From positions 1 to 64,000 of the forward strand of contig JAIBEZ010000085.1 of assembly GCA_019459485.1 (NCBI GenBank): a stretch of DNA of 64,000 nucleotides, read 5' to 3'. A program made the translations under genes and the position numbers. Every line of letters starts with the position of its first letter. The stretch's first letter is position 1. Below the pieces are notes generated by a model, which saw nothing but the letters and a program-made list of their open reading frames with translations, was not told the DNA's origin and ran no database searches. The DNA comes from Prolixibacteraceae bacterium (GTDB lineage: Bacteria > Bacteroidota > Bacteroidia > Bacteroidales > Prolixibacteraceae). Positions 43,915-54,896 of the stretch are shown here, one piece after another.

Positions 43915-43944
43915 GATATTTGGCTTCCGATATATGATCGTCGC

Positions 43945-45456
43945 TTATCTCATTCCGTTTGATAACAGGTAATAAAGATCATTCCATTTCAATTCTTTCT
44001 TGAAATCAGAAATATTTGTGTCTTTGTTGATCTGAACCAATTCTATTCCAGCCATATCACAGAAGTCTTCAATATATTCAGCGGTAACTGCCTGACTAAA
44101 TGCGTTGTGATGAGCGCCTCCTGCATAAATCCATGCGGCAGCTCCAACTTTCAGATTTGGCATCGGAGTCCACAATGCGCTGGCAACCGGCAATTTCTCG
44201 AGTTTGGCTTCCGGCGCAACACATTCAACATCGTGCACAACCATACGGAAACGGGTTCCCATGTCAATAAGACTGGTGCAAGTTGCAGGGCCGGTCATTG
44301 TATTAAATACCAAACGGGCAGGAGCTTCCTTGCCACCAATTCCCAATGGATGAACTTCAATCTTAGCTTTTCCATCGGCAATACTCGGACAAATTTCGAG
44401 CATGTGAGATCCCAATGCTTTGTATCCTGTTGTTGGATCGAGGTGATAAGTATAATCTTCCATGAACGAGCAACCGCCTTTTAAGCCGGCACCCATTACT
44501 TTTACTGCGCGGACGAGCGCTGCATGTTTCCAGTCACCTTCGGCACCAAAACCGTAACCGGCAGCCATTAAACGCTGAGAAGCCAATCCTGGAAGTTGCT
44601 TTAATCCGTGCAGATCTTCGAATGTGGTGGTGAAAGCTTTAAATCCGCCAGCTACCAAAAACGATTTAATACCTGCTTCTATACGAGCCTGATAACGAAC
44701 GCTGTCGTGATATTTGCCACCCACTTTGGCCTCTTTGTCAAATTCGTAGGTTTCGTTGTACTCCTGAACCAGTTTATCGATTTCAGTTTCGCTCACGCCA
44801 TCTACAATTTTTACAATATCGCCTACTGGCCATGTATTAACCGAAAGACCAAGTTTTATCTGAGCTTCCACCTTGTCGCCTTCGGTAACTGCAACTTCGC
44901 GCATGTTGTCGCCAAAACGGGCAAGCTTAGCACCTTGCATATCGTACCAGGCAGCAGCAGCGCGACTCCAAACGCCAATACGTTCCTGAACATCGTCTTC
45001 TTTCCAATATCCAACCACCACTTTACGGGCCTTTCGAAGACGGGTTAAAATGAAACCATGTTCGCGGTCACCATGTGCCGACTGGTTCAGGTTCATAAAA
45101 TCCATGTCGATTTCTGCCCACGGAAGGTCGCGGTTGTATTGGGTATGAAGTTGAAGCATAGGCTTGTTTAATAATTTCAGTCCGTTAATCCACATTTTTG
45201 ATGGTGAAAAGGTATGGCACCAGGTAACTACCCCGATACACTGTTTGGACGAATTGGCCTCAATGCAAACATTGGTAATTTCGTCCGGACTTTTCATGAC
45301 CGATTTAAATACGATACTTACCGGTATTTTAGCCGAGCTATTAAAAAAAGCTCCAATTTCCTTTGAATTTTTTTCTACCTGTTTCAGAACTTCAGGTCCA
45401 TAAAGATTTTGGCTACCTGTTATAAACCAAACTTCTAATTCTTTTAAGTTTATCAT
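43945..45456 (-). CDS. araA: L-arabinose isomerase
   Basis: The sequence starts [20 protein letters not shown], diagnostic for AraA, followed by [20 protein letters not shown] and [20 protein letters not shown]. Metal and catalytic regions appear as [31 protein letters not shown] and HMLEICPSI. The 503 aa length is standard for the enzyme, which converts L-arabinose to L-ribulose. No araB, araD or transporter lies next to it. It would process arabinose released by the GH43 enzymes upstream in the window. Confidence 0.96.
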   Translation of the reverse strand: MINLKELEVWFITGSQNLYGPEVLKQVEKNSKEIGAFFNSSAKIPVSIVFKSVMKSPDEITNVCIEANSSKQCIGVVTWCHTFSPSKMWINGLKLLNKPMLQLHTQYNRDLPWAEIDMDFMNLNQSAHGDREHGFILTRLRKARKVVVGYWKEDDVQERIGVWSRAAAAWYDMQGAKLARFGDNMREVAVTEGDKVEAQIKLGLSVNTWPVGDIVKIVDGVSETEIDKLVQEYNETYEFDKEAKVGGKYHDSVRYQARIEAGIKSFLVAGGFKAFTTTFEDLHGLKQLPGLASQRLMAAGYGFGAEGDWKHAALVRAVKVMGAGLKGGCSFMEDYTYHLDPTTGYKALGSHMLEICPSIADGKAKIEVHPLGIGGKEAPARLVFNTMTGPATCTSLIDMGTRFRMVVHDVECVAPEAKLEKLPVASALWTPMPNLKVGAAAWIYAGGAHHNAFSQAVTAEYIEDFCDMAGIELVQINKDTNISDFKKELKWNDLYYLLSNGMR

Positions 45457-45633
45457 GATTAAATTTTTAAGATGTTTCTAAATTGATGTGGTAAAAATAG
45501 GGAATAAATAATAAACGTAATTATAACACTTATGAAAATATTTCATGTTCGGGTTGTTGTTGAACATGTTTTTTTAATGAACCTAATCTGTCTTCAGTAT
45601 TTTTAGTTTCCTTTTTTGAGGCTGAACACAAAA

Positions 45634-45719
45634 AGTTGGCAGTGGTCAGTCGCAGTTGGCAGTAACCCTTACTGAATACTGAGACTGAATTCTGCGACTG
45701 AACACAGCGACTGAACACT
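45634..45719. repeat. 13-bp tandem repeat (3.7 copies) plus AGTTGGCAGT direct repeat
   Basis: From 45672 the units CTGAATACTGAGA, CTGAATTCTGCGA and CTGAACACAGCGA are followed by partial CTGAACACT, ending one base before the decarboxylase stop codon. Upstream, AGTTGGCAGT occurs twice at a 20-bp step (45634, 45654), and TCAGTCGCAG (45646) pairs with CTGCGACTGA (45692). The same 13-bp unit recurs at 57803. The rest of the 264-nt gap, toward the araA start, shows no gene. Confidence 0.75.
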
Positions 45720-45720
45720 A

Positions 45721-47160
<1,440 letters not shown>

Positions 47161-47167
47161 TTGTAAT

Positions 47168-47437
47168 TTATCGAATTGAAAAGTTGGTCAAAGTTCTGGT
47201 TGGGGTAATGTCTGATACCGAAAATGTTTTAATAATGGCTCTGGTTGGTCCGGTTTTCATCCAGTCAATAAAGACACTGAGATTATTTGGCTCTCCGGTT
47301 GCTTCAATCTCAACTTTTCCATCAGGTGTGTTTTTAACCCAGCCAGACAGATTTAGTTCTGTTGCTTTGAGCAAGGCAAAATACCGGAATCCAACTCCCT
47401 GAACCCTGCCATCAATGATAATATAAATAGATTTCAC
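47168..47437 (-). CDS. acyP: Acylphosphatase
   Basis: The 89-aa protein has the signature GRVQGVGFRYFALLKATELN (active-site Arg) and GWVKNTPDGKVEIEATGEPN (catalytic Asn). It hydrolyses acyl phosphates. The start is a GTG (47437-47435) overlapping the TGA of the upstream membrane protein as GTGA, which implies translational coupling. It is followed after 7 nt by the decarboxylase gene. Confidence 0.95.
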   Translation of the reverse strand: MKSIYIIIDGRVQGVGFRYFALLKATELNLSGWVKNTPDGKVEIEATGEPNNLSVFIDWMKTGPTRAIIKTFSVSDITPTRTLTNFSIR

Positions 47438-47820
47438 TTCGTTATTTCGAAGTTGGATGCTTCATTTTTATTGAAGGCGGCTACTGTTTCGGGCTGAATC
47501 AATGCCCAAATGGAATAAATGCCGATTGCAGTTCCAAAAGGGAAACTGAATATTTCTATTACCGAAAGAATTAGGGTCAGAATACGTGCCCATTCTTTTC
47601 TTTTGTAAAGTCCCAACCCGGCGATAATTCCCGGAACTGAAATGACAATAAATACAATTGCAATAATATCAGCAATTAGCGAAAGAATTGTTGCTCCATT
47701 TGGCTCGTCAACAAATCCACCTACTAATTTTAGGACTGTAAAAATCAGGAAAGCAATAAGTAAATTAAAAATACTTAGGCCAATTTGAAGAGCTGCGACT
47801 ACATTAATGTGTTTTTCCAT
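47434..47820 (-). CDS. Small four-helix membrane protein of unknown function
   Basis: The 128 residues hold about four hydrophobic segments (LQIGLSIFNLLIAFLIFTVL, ILSLIADIIAIVFIVISVPG, IIAGLGLY and AIGIYSIWALI) with a short basic loop YKRKEWARI that is common in DUF4064-like or related small membrane proteins. No catalytic motif is visible. It overlaps the acylphosphatase start by 4 nt and leads this small operon. The function is unknown. Confidence 0.7.
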   Translation of the reverse strand: MEKHINVVAALQIGLSIFNLLIAFLIFTVLKLVGGFVDEPNGATILSLIADIIAIVFIVISVPGIIAGLGLYKRKEWARILTLILSVIEIFSFPFGTAIGIYSIWALIQPETVAAFNKNEASNFEITK

Positions 47821-47986
47821 AATTAGATTTGTTTTTTTTAGGAGATCTAAAAATACATATTATCTGGCAGTCTATCAATTTAATTTTTCGTCTTCCATTC
47901 GGTGTTAATATTGCTTAATACCTGAAACAAATCAGATTGTAATTGTTCCTACTATCATAAAGCGACTAATTTTGGGGATTAAATTT

Positions 47987-47994
47987 TAACTTTG
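47987..47994 (+). promoter_or_regulatory. -7 box candidate before the 83-aa membrane protein
   Basis: TAACTTTG matches TAnnTTTG exactly, 31 nt before the start codon. The nearest TTTG upstream (47971) is too close, so only the -7 half is supported. The rest of this gap (47821-48025) shows nothing else. Confidence 0.4.
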
Positions 47995-48025
47995 CACTGC
48001 AAAAATAAAGGGAAGGGTAATCGTT

Positions 48026-48277
48026 ATGGATGTTTTAAAATTAATAATACTGGTGATAGTGCTGATGGCTTTTGTTGTTGCCGCACTGGCAACAAAGATA
48101 TTGTTAAAAAAAGGAGGAGAATTTCCGAATACCCATATTGGAGGGAACAAATATTTGAAATCTAAGGGGATCAGTTGTGCTCAAACTGAGGATAAAATTG
48201 AACAGGCCAAAGCCAGGAAGGAATTGCGGTTTAAAAAAATATTTTTAGATGAATCTGACACAATTGGTAGTTGTTAA
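48026..48277 (+). CDS. Small single-pass membrane protein, unknown family
   Basis: The 83 residues have one N-terminal membrane helix (LIILVIVLMAFVVAALATKI) followed by a basic cytoplasmic-type tail with GGEFPNTHIGGNKYLKSKGI, a Cys in SCAQ and a C-terminal SC. The start ATG is preceded by a purine-rich stretch (AAGGGAAGG) and by a -7 box match. Codon usage resembles the neighbours, so it is likely a real gene. I do not recognise the family well enough to propose a role. Confidence 0.7.
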   Translation: MDVLKLIILVIVLMAFVVAALATKILLKKGGEFPNTHIGGNKYLKSKGISCAQTEDKIEQAKARKELRFKKIFLDESDTIGSC

Positions 48278-48341
48278 CTTCGTATAATGTCATCAAATCT
48301 ATTTCATTTTTAAAAATCTATTCGGTTGTTGAATTAGCAGG

Positions 48342-49613
48342 ATGAAAAAAATTAAAATATATTGGAATAACCTTCAGGTATTAATCTATGGTAAATCGGC
48401 AATTCGTTTTGAAGATAGGTTATTATTACTTTCAACGCTCTCTATCTTTGCAATACTTGCTGTAAGTACGATCTTCAACGTTGTTTTGAACCTTAAGAAC
48501 TCTATCATAATTGTTTCATTTACAGGATCATTAACTTTTTTGGGACTGTACCTTTACGGACGACTTGTGCGCATAGGTAATTTTATCTTTCTGATTACAA
48601 GTATTATTATCTTAGTTTTTACTGACGCAATATGGTTTGTAAACTATGGTTCAAGCGGCCCTATCATGCCGGTTTTTGTAGTGTTTTTTTCTTTCCTGAT
48701 TCTGGTATTCGATCGAAAATATTTTCTATTGATTTCTGCGGTAATGTTTCTAAATATTTTGGGACTTTATTTGTATGAATCCCGCTTCCATGAAACAATT
48801 GGATCTTATCCTGATTTGACTACAAAATTACAGGACAATTACATCGGCTTGGTTTTCAGCTTTTTGGTTATTTTTTCCTTCATGGCAGCTATAAAAAAGA
48901 ACTATATTCATGAGTGGGAGCGGGCAAAAAAGTCGGATCTGTTAAAGTCGGCATTTGTCGCCAATATGTCACACGAAATACGGACACCTTTAAATGCCAT
49001 TGCGGGTTTCTCTTCGTTAATGTCCGATCCGGATATTTCTGACGACGACAAGAAAATGTTTGAAGATCAAATACAAAGCAACAGCGATTACCTTTTAAGT
49101 CTGATTGAAGATATTATTGATGTTTCAAAGATCGAATCCAACCAACTTACCGTTAATATACAGGAAGTTGATATCGTCCCCTTAGTCAGGCAAATTACCC
49201 AGTCGTTTCAGTTAGCAGTTCCAACCGGCAAGAAAGTTCAGATCCTGACTAATCTGACCATGTCAGCCCTTGTTGTACAGGTTGATCCTGTCAGACTGGA
49301 ACAAATACTCCGGAATTTGTTGTCGAATGCAGTGAAATTTACTGAGGAAGGGTCTATTGAAGTTGACTGTAAGAAAAACAAAGATTTCTATACTTTTTCA
49401 GTGATAGATACCGGTATTGGAATTAGAGCCGAAAATCAGCAAATGATTTTCGACCGTTTTATGAAAATTGACAATAACCTACAACATCTTCACCGTGGAA
49501 CCGGAATCGGATTGTTTCTTTCTAAGCAATTGGTTGAAATTTTTGGTGGTAAAATATGGGTTGAATCTGAGCCGGGAAAGGGATCATCCTTTTATTTTAC
49601 AATCCCGGTATAA
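48342..49613 (+). CDS. Membrane sensor histidine kinase
   Basis: About five or six membrane helices occupy residues 25-190. HisKA follows with FVANMSHEIRTPLNAIAGFS (phospho-acceptor His at about 210), and the HATPase domain with LRNLLSNAVKFTEEG (N box), DTGIGI (G1) and GTGIGLFLSKQLV (G2), ending EPGKGSSFYFTIPV. There is no PAS or receiver domain. No response regulator is adjacent, so it is an orphan kinase; the signal is presumably sensed in the membrane part. It is convergent with the alpha/beta hydrolase, with 1 nt between the stops. Confidence 0.93.
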   Translation: MKKIKIYWNNLQVLIYGKSAIRFEDRLLLLSTLSIFAILAVSTIFNVVLNLKNSIIIVSFTGSLTFLGLYLYGRLVRIGNFIFLITSIIILVFTDAIWFVNYGSSGPIMPVFVVFFSFLILVFDRKYFLLISAVMFLNILGLYLYESRFHETIGSYPDLTTKLQDNYIGLVFSFLVIFSFMAAIKKNYIHEWERAKKSDLLKSAFVANMSHEIRTPLNAIAGFSSLMSDPDISDDDKKMFEDQIQSNSDYLLSLIEDIIDVSKIESNQLTVNIQEVDIVPLVRQITQSFQLAVPTGKKVQILTNLTMSALVVQVDPVRLEQILRNLLSNAVKFTEEGSIEVDCKKNKDFYTFSVIDTGIGIRAENQQMIFDRFMKIDNNLQHLHRGTGIGLFLSKQLVEIFGGKIWVESEPGKGSSFYFTIPV

Positions 49614-49614
49614 G

Positions 49615-50421
49615 CTATTTTAACTGAAGTAATTCCTTTGTATCTGAGTTCCGTTTAATAAAAAGGATTGAAATTTCATTAAAAATATTTGCCTGATCGA
49701 GATTGCAGCAATGTCCGCTGTTTTTTATTATTTCGAGTTTTGCATTTACCTGCCTTTTTACCAAATCTGTTACCATCGGTAAAAACATGTGGTCGCCATC
49801 GCCCATCAGGTACAAAACAGGTGCAGAAGGTTCCCTGCGAATAAATTCATTCAGATTGGTTTTTATTTCCCTCGACATTTTCATCCACCTGCCGAATTCC
49901 TTCTCGCCAAGCTTTATAGCTTCCTTAATAAAAATATTCCTTGAATCGCGGTGTCGGCGGAGTGGCATCAGAATTCGTGCATTGAGCCGGTAAAGCCACA
50001 TATACGGCAAAACAGAATTCAGGATTTTGGCCATGCTGATCAACACTTTGAGTGTTTTGTTGAACTGAATGATAGCCCCGCCAAGAATAATCGACTCGGC
50101 TCTGCCCGGAGCAAGCTTGTCGATGGCCCGAATAACAATACAACCAAGCGAAATACCAACCAAATGTGCTTTATGGATTTGGAGGTGATCCATAATTTGA
50201 ATCACATCGAGCGCTATTTCATCGAATGAATAATCGGCATCAAGCGAAGGGTTTTCCTGTTTCGATTTACCATGACCGCGCAAATCAACCAAAAGTACAT
50301 TAAAGTGTTTTTTGAAGTCTTTTAGTTGACGAAACCACACACCATTGCTGCCTCCCGCGCCATGCACGAAAACAACCCATGTTTTTGATTTTGGATGTAT
50401 AAATTTGCGGTGGTAAATCAT
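49615..50421 (-). CDS. Alpha/beta hydrolase
   Basis: The canonical fold is visible: oxyanion region FVHGAGGSNGVWFRQL, LVDLRGHGKSKQ, nucleophile elbow LVGISLGCIV (Ser at about 95), acid in MGDGDHMFLP and His in NSGHCCNLDQ. At 268 aa it is a typical single-domain esterase/lipase or C-C hydrolase-like enzyme. It has no signal peptide. It starts 9 nt after nqrF and is probably read as the last gene of the NQR operon. The substrate is unknown. Confidence 0.85.
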   Translation of the reverse strand: MIYHRKFIHPKSKTWVVFVHGAGGSNGVWFRQLKDFKKHFNVLLVDLRGHGKSKQENPSLDADYSFDEIALDVIQIMDHLQIHKAHLVGISLGCIVIRAIDKLAPGRAESIILGGAIIQFNKTLKVLISMAKILNSVLPYMWLYRLNARILMPLRRHRDSRNIFIKEAIKLGEKEFGRWMKMSREIKTNLNEFIRREPSAPVLYLMGDGDHMFLPMVTDLVKRQVNAKLEIIKNSGHCCNLDQANIFNEISILFIKRNSDTKELLQLK

Positions 50422-50430
50422 TTTAACATT

Positions 50431-51693
50431 TTAGCCTCCGAAATCATCGAACAATACATTTTCATCTGGTACGCCCAGATCGTAAAGCATCTTGTTAAGC
50501 GCGCTGTTCATCATCGGAGGGCCACAGAGATAATAGTTAATCTCTTCTGGTTCTTCATGTTTACTTAGGTAATTATCGTAAATAACCTGATGTATAAACC
50601 CCTTGTATCCAGTCCAGTTATCTTCAGGCATTGGATCAGAAAGTGCAAGATGGAAAGAGAAATTTGGAAATCTGTTTTGAATGTCCATAAACTGCTCATA
50701 GTAGAATACTTCTCTCCACGAACGCGCACCATACCAGAAAGTGACTTTCTTTTTCGTTTCTTTTACAGTGTGAAACAAGTGAAATAAATGTGAGCGCATT
50801 GGAGCCATACCGGCGCCACCACCAATAAACATCATTTCGTTATCGTTATTCTGAAGGAAGAATTCACCATAAGGACCTGAAACCATCACTTTATCACCGG
50901 GTTTGCGCGAGAAGATAAACGAAGAACAGATTCCGGGATTGACTTTCTGGAAGCCTCCGTTTACACGGTCAAAAGGTGGGGTTGCAATTCGAATGTTCAG
51001 CATCACAATATTCCCTTCTGCCGGGTGATTGGCCATAGAATATGCACGGAAAGTCGGTTCCGGATTTTTCATCTCAAGCTTAAACATTCCGAACTTTTCC
51101 CATTCCGGAAGGTATTCGGCTCCAATAACCATATCCTTAAATTGAACATCAATCTTCGGAACGTCAATCTGAATGTATCCGCCCGATTTGAAATCGAGTA
51201 TTTCGCCTTCAGGAAGCCTAACTACAAATTCTTTAATATAGGTAGCAACATTGTTGTTTGAAACAACGGTGCATTCCCATTTCTTTACACCTAATATTTC
51301 CTGATGGATGTGCAGATTAATATCTTCTTTCACTTTCACCTGGCAAGCTAACCGCCAATGCTCCTGTTGTTCCTTTCGGGTAAAGAACCCGGTTTCAGTC
51401 GGAAGGATTGACCCGGCGCCTGATTCAATCTGGCAACGGCACATTCCGCAGGTTCCACCACCACCACAAGCCGATGGCAACAATACTTTGTTATTTCCGA
51501 GTGTCGTTAAAAGAGTATTCCCCGGTTCTGTTTCAATAACTTTAAATCCGTCATTGATACTGACTTTAACAAGCCCTTTGGGAGTAAGTTTTGTCTTAAC
51601 GTACAAAAGCATTCCGACCATCAGAATTATTGCCAAAAGGAAAATGACTACACTGGCCAGTACAACTGTCGTTTGAGAAGCTAAAAATATCAT
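50431..51693 (-). CDS. nqrF: Na+-translocating NADH:quinone reductase subunit F
   Basis: One N-terminal membrane helix precedes a plant-type 2Fe-2S ferredoxin domain (CGGGGTCGMCRC plus the fourth Cys in WRLACQV), an FAD-binding domain with RAYSMANHP and an NADH-binding domain (GGGAGMAPMRSHL, FWYGARSWRE, YYLCGPPMMN). It is the electron entry subunit of Na+-NQR, taking electrons from NADH. The 420 aa length is standard. It follows nqrE by 16 nt. Confidence 0.97.
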   Translation of the reverse strand: MIFLASQTTVVLASVVIFLLAIILMVGMLLYVKTKLTPKGLVKVSINDGFKVIETEPGNTLLTTLGNNKVLLPSACGGGGTCGMCRCQIESGAGSILPTETGFFTRKEQQEHWRLACQVKVKEDINLHIHQEILGVKKWECTVVSNNNVATYIKEFVVRLPEGEILDFKSGGYIQIDVPKIDVQFKDMVIGAEYLPEWEKFGMFKLEMKNPEPTFRAYSMANHPAEGNIVMLNIRIATPPFDRVNGGFQKVNPGICSSFIFSRKPGDKVMVSGPYGEFFLQNNDNEMMFIGGGAGMAPMRSHLFHLFHTVKETKKKVTFWYGARSWREVFYYEQFMDIQNRFPNFSFHLALSDPMPEDNWTGYKGFIHQVIYDNYLSKHEEPEEINYYLCGPPMMNSALNKMLYDLGVPDENVLFDDFGG

Positions 51694-51709
51694 CGTTTCG
51701 ATTGTTTTT

Positions 51710-52327
51710 TTAAAGTTTGATTCCCATGAACCCCATAAATGCCAGGCCCATCAAGCCGGTAATGATGAACGTGATGCCCAGGCCTCTTAAAGGCGCAGGT
51801 ATCTGTGAATATTGTATTTTTTCACGAATTGCTGCAATACTGATTATTGCAAGAAACCATCCAAATCCAGACCCAAATCCGTAAACGGTAGCCTCGCCCA
51901 AAGTGTCGAAAGCTTTTTGTTGCATAAACAAAGATCCCCCCAGGATAGCACAGTTCACAGCAATCAACGGCAGGAAAATACCAAGTTGAGTGTAAAGAAC
52001 CGGTGCGAATTTTTCGACAACCATCTCAACCAACTGAACCATTGAGGCGATTACCGCGATGAACATGATGAAGCTTAAAAAGCTCAGGTCAACAGTTTCA
52101 AATCCGGGACCCATCCATGCCAGGGCGCCATCCATGAGCAAATATTTCTCAAGCAAATAATTCACCGGCAGGGTAATAACCTGAACAAAAATAACTGCCA
52201 ACCCGAGGCCGGTTGCCGTTTTTACTGATTTCGATACAGCCAGAAAAGAACACATGCCCAGAAAATAGGCAAAAACCATGTTCTCCATAAATACTGACTT
52301 AACGAACAGATTTAATAAATTCTCCAT
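51710..52327 (-). CDS. nqrE: Na+-NQR subunit E
   Basis: A six-helix membrane protein of 205 aa: [20 protein letters not shown] at the N-terminus and [40 protein letters not shown] in the core, as expected for NqrE/RnfA-type subunits. The conserved Cys residues (NCAILGG and FLGMCSF) correspond to those that in the solved enzyme bind a buried iron-sulfur centre with NqrD. It lies in order after nqrD (21-nt gap). Confidence 0.96.
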   Translation of the reverse strand: MENLLNLFVKSVFMENMVFAYFLGMCSFLAVSKSVKTATGLGLAVIFVQVITLPVNYLLEKYLLMDGALAWMGPGFETVDLSFLSFIMFIAVIASMVQLVEMVVEKFAPVLYTQLGIFLPLIAVNCAILGGSLFMQQKAFDTLGEATVYGFGSGFGWFLAIISIAAIREKIQYSQIPAPLRGLGITFIITGLMGLAFMGFMGIKL

Positions 52328-52348
52328 ATCGTTTTAATTTTTATTCAG

Positions 52349-52993
52349 TTATTTTTCCTGAAGTTTACTATTTCTGCTGCGCTGTATCCAAATGATTACA
52401 CCTACAGTAATCAATGCCATTGGTGGAAGAATCATCATCCCGTTATTGGAATAAAAACCACCGTTGGCGATGTACCAGCTTTCAGGAATGACACGAAAGC
52501 CCCAAAGTGTTCCTGAACCAAGCAGTTCACGAAAAAAAGCAATAATAATAAGGATTAATCCATAACCTGCGCCATTTCCAATACCATCAAGAAATGAAGG
52601 CCAGGGTTTGTTCGCTAAAGCAAATGCTTCGAGTCGGCCCATCAGGATACAATTGGTGATAATCAATCCGACAAAAACCGAAAGTTGTTTACTAACGTCG
52701 TAAACAAATGCTTTCAGAAATTGGTCAACAATAATTACCAACGCGGCAATTACTACCAACTGAACAATGATTCGGATACGGTTTGGAATCGTATTCCGAA
52801 GCAATGAAATAATTACGTTACCAAAAGCAACCACTACTGTTACCGAAAGCGCCATTACAAATGCCGGTTTTAACTGGGCGGTAACAGCCAGAGCAGAGCA
52901 GATACCAAGTACCTGAACCGTAATGGGATTGTTGCTGCCGATGGGGCCGGACAACAGACTTATATTTTTCCTTGAAAATAATGCTTCGCTCAT
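52349..52993 (-). CDS. nqrD: Na+-NQR subunit D
   Basis: A 214-aa membrane subunit, inverted in topology to NqrE, with [40 protein letters not shown] and [15 protein letters not shown], all NqrD/RnfE family hallmarks. The Cys in GICSAL and TNCILMG match the paired metal-site Cys. It is separated from nqrC by 3 nt. Confidence 0.96.
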   Translation of the reverse strand: MSEALFSRKNISLLSGPIGSNNPITVQVLGICSALAVTAQLKPAFVMALSVTVVVAFGNVIISLLRNTIPNRIRIIVQLVVIAALVIIVDQFLKAFVYDVSKQLSVFVGLIITNCILMGRLEAFALANKPWPSFLDGIGNGAGYGLILIIIAFFRELLGSGTLWGFRVIPESWYIANGGFYSNNGMMILPPMALITVGVIIWIQRSRNSKLQEK

Positions 52994-52996
52994 CTT

Positions 52997-53695
52997 CTAT
53001 TGTTTTTTCTTGGTGAAAAATGCTTTATAGGAAGTGAAATCATTCAGTAACATCGTCTGAAGTCCTTTACTGGTAATGGTTCCTCCTGAAATGCCATCAA
53101 CTTTGTGCTCTGCCGGAGCAGTTTCACTTGATTTTGCGACAATGATTGAAACTAATTTTCCAGTCTCGTCAAAAATCTTTTTCCCTTTAAATGGTTCCTG
53201 AAAGGCCTTGGTATTGATTTCAGCACCCAGGCCTGGTGTTTCACTGGCATGAGCAAAGTTAGCTCCATATAAGGTATTCATATCATCGTTTACAGAAACG
53301 TAGCCCCAGATTGGACCCCATAAACCAGCTCCATATACAGGCAGAATGTACTTTGTTCCTTCCTCTGTTTTGCATTCGTAAACAGGTAGTCTCCGGTCGG
53401 CTTCCGGCTTGGCTCTTTCCGATTTCAAATCTATGTCAAATGCCAGGCCTTCAATTTTTTCGCCTGAAAAATCTACAATGTAGGATTGTAAAATCCTTTC
53501 AGCATAAATTGATTCGGCATCTGCAAACGTACTGGCAATTCCTACCGAAGCAAGAATATTCTGTTTCTTTTCAATGTCGATGTTTTTTTGCTGGGCTGGC
53601 TTTAGCTTTAGTGCTGTTATGGCAAGGATTGCTGCAACAAGGATGACCATTGCTGAGGCATATATAAATGTATATTTATTCCCGTTCGTATCCAT
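52997..53695 (-). CDS. nqrC: Na+-NQR subunit C (covalent FMN)
   Basis: One N-terminal membrane helix is followed by an FMN-binding periplasmic domain. The covalent flavin site appears as DGISGGTITSKGLQTML, where the second Thr of the GGTIT stretch is the expected flavinylated residue (family consensus SGATxT/S). ASETPGLGAEINTKAFQEPF is the conserved NqrC segment. The 232 aa length is typical. A flavinylation enzyme (ApbE) is not encoded in this window. Confidence 0.95.
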   Translation of the reverse strand: MDTNGNKYTFIYASAMVILVAAILAITALKLKPAQQKNIDIEKKQNILASVGIASTFADAESIYAERILQSYIVDFSGEKIEGLAFDIDLKSERAKPEADRRLPVYECKTEEGTKYILPVYGAGLWGPIWGYVSVNDDMNTLYGANFAHASETPGLGAEINTKAFQEPFKGKKIFDETGKLVSIIVAKSSETAPAEHKVDGISGGTITSKGLQTMLLNDFTSYKAFFTKKKQ

Positions 53696-53713
53696 GTTTC
53701 TGAATTTTATCGT

Positions 53714-54871
53714 TTAGGCTTTAACTTTGATTCGTTTCAACCGCTTTTTGATGCTTCCTTCCACAACATAGTGGTCAACAAGAGGCGCAAAGGTATTCAT
53801 AAGCAAAATAGCAAGCATCATTCCTTCAGGATAGGCAGGGTTTACCACCCGTATTAAAATAGCCAGAATTCCGATCAGAAAACCATAAATCCATTTGCCT
53901 CTCTCTGTTTGAGTTCCCGATACCGGATCGGTTGCCATAAACACAGCGCCAAACGCAAAACCTCCGATGATGAAATGTTCCCAAAAAGGAAGTGCCATGT
54001 ATGCATTATCACCTGCAAAGTAATTCAGTATCAATCCCATTACAGCTCCTCCGGCAAAGGTTGAAACAATTATCTTCCAGCTACCGATTCCTGTTATTAC
54101 CAAAATTGCAGCACCAATCAAAATTGCAAGTGTGGAAGTTTCTCCAATTGAGCCGGGAATTAATCCGATAAACGAATTCCAGACATCAATGTTCGGTTGC
54201 CCTGCGGCGGCTTCAGCCATTGGGGTTGCTCCCGAAAAGCCGTCGATGGCCTGTTTGCCACCAAGACTTACCCAGACCGATTCGCCCGACATTTGGCTTG
54301 GATAAGCAAAGAAGACAAATGCCCTTGCTACCAGGGCTGGATTCCAAATGTTCATTCCGGTTCCACCAAAGACTTCTTTTACAAAGACAACTGAAAAAGC
54401 AGTGGCAATTGCGGTCATCCATAGTGGCGTATTTATAGGCATTATCATTGGTATCAACATTCCTGATACCAAAAATCCTTCCTGAATTTCATGACCACGG
54501 AGCTGCGCAAATACAAACTCAATGCCCAATCCAACAATGTAGGAAACCATAATCACCGGTAAAACCCGAAGGAATCCGTAAAGGAATATGTCCCAAAAAC
54601 CAACACCCGACAATTCGCCAACAGCGGCGAAATGCTGATAACCGGTATTGTACATACCCATCAGAAGCGCGGGTAACAAGGCAAAAACAACCAATCCCAT
54701 GGTGCGTTTCAAATCAATGAAGTCGTGTATGTGCGACCCGCTGTTTGAGGTGTGTTTTGGTACGAAAAACAAAGTAAACACACCATCATGAACCGAATGA
54801 AGCCAATGATATTTAGCTCCTTTCTGAACGTGTGGTTTGGTATCTTCGAAGAATTTTTGTATAAATTTCAT
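53714..54871 (-). CDS. nqrB: Na+-NQR subunit B (covalent FMN, Na+ channel)
   Basis: A large polytopic subunit (385 aa, about ten helices). The covalent FMN threonine lies in DGFSGATPMAEAAAG (SGAT). The segments LIPMIMPINTPLWMTAIATA, GGTGMNIWNPALVARAF and FMATDPVSGTQTERGKWIYG are family hallmarks. It forms the Na+ translocation path and interacts with quinone. It lies 25 nt after nqrA. Confidence 0.97.
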   Translation of the reverse strand: MKFIQKFFEDTKPHVQKGAKYHWLHSVHDGVFTLFFVPKHTSNSGSHIHDFIDLKRTMGLVVFALLPALLMGMYNTGYQHFAAVGELSGVGFWDIFLYGFLRVLPVIMVSYIVGLGIEFVFAQLRGHEIQEGFLVSGMLIPMIMPINTPLWMTAIATAFSVVFVKEVFGGTGMNIWNPALVARAFVFFAYPSQMSGESVWVSLGGKQAIDGFSGATPMAEAAAGQPNIDVWNSFIGLIPGSIGETSTLAILIGAAILVITGIGSWKIIVSTFAGGAVMGLILNYFAGDNAYMALPFWEHFIIGGFAFGAVFMATDPVSGTQTERGKWIYGFLIGILAILIRVVNPAYPEGMMLAILLMNTFAPLVDHYVVEGSIKKRLKRIKVKA

Positions 54872-54896
54872 CTGTAGCTTTTTTTCAACTAAACGG

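Noticed and set aside
45672-45719. Possible CRISPR-like array
   Set aside because: The 13-bp units are directly abutting with no spacers and there are no cas genes; it is a simple tandem repeat.
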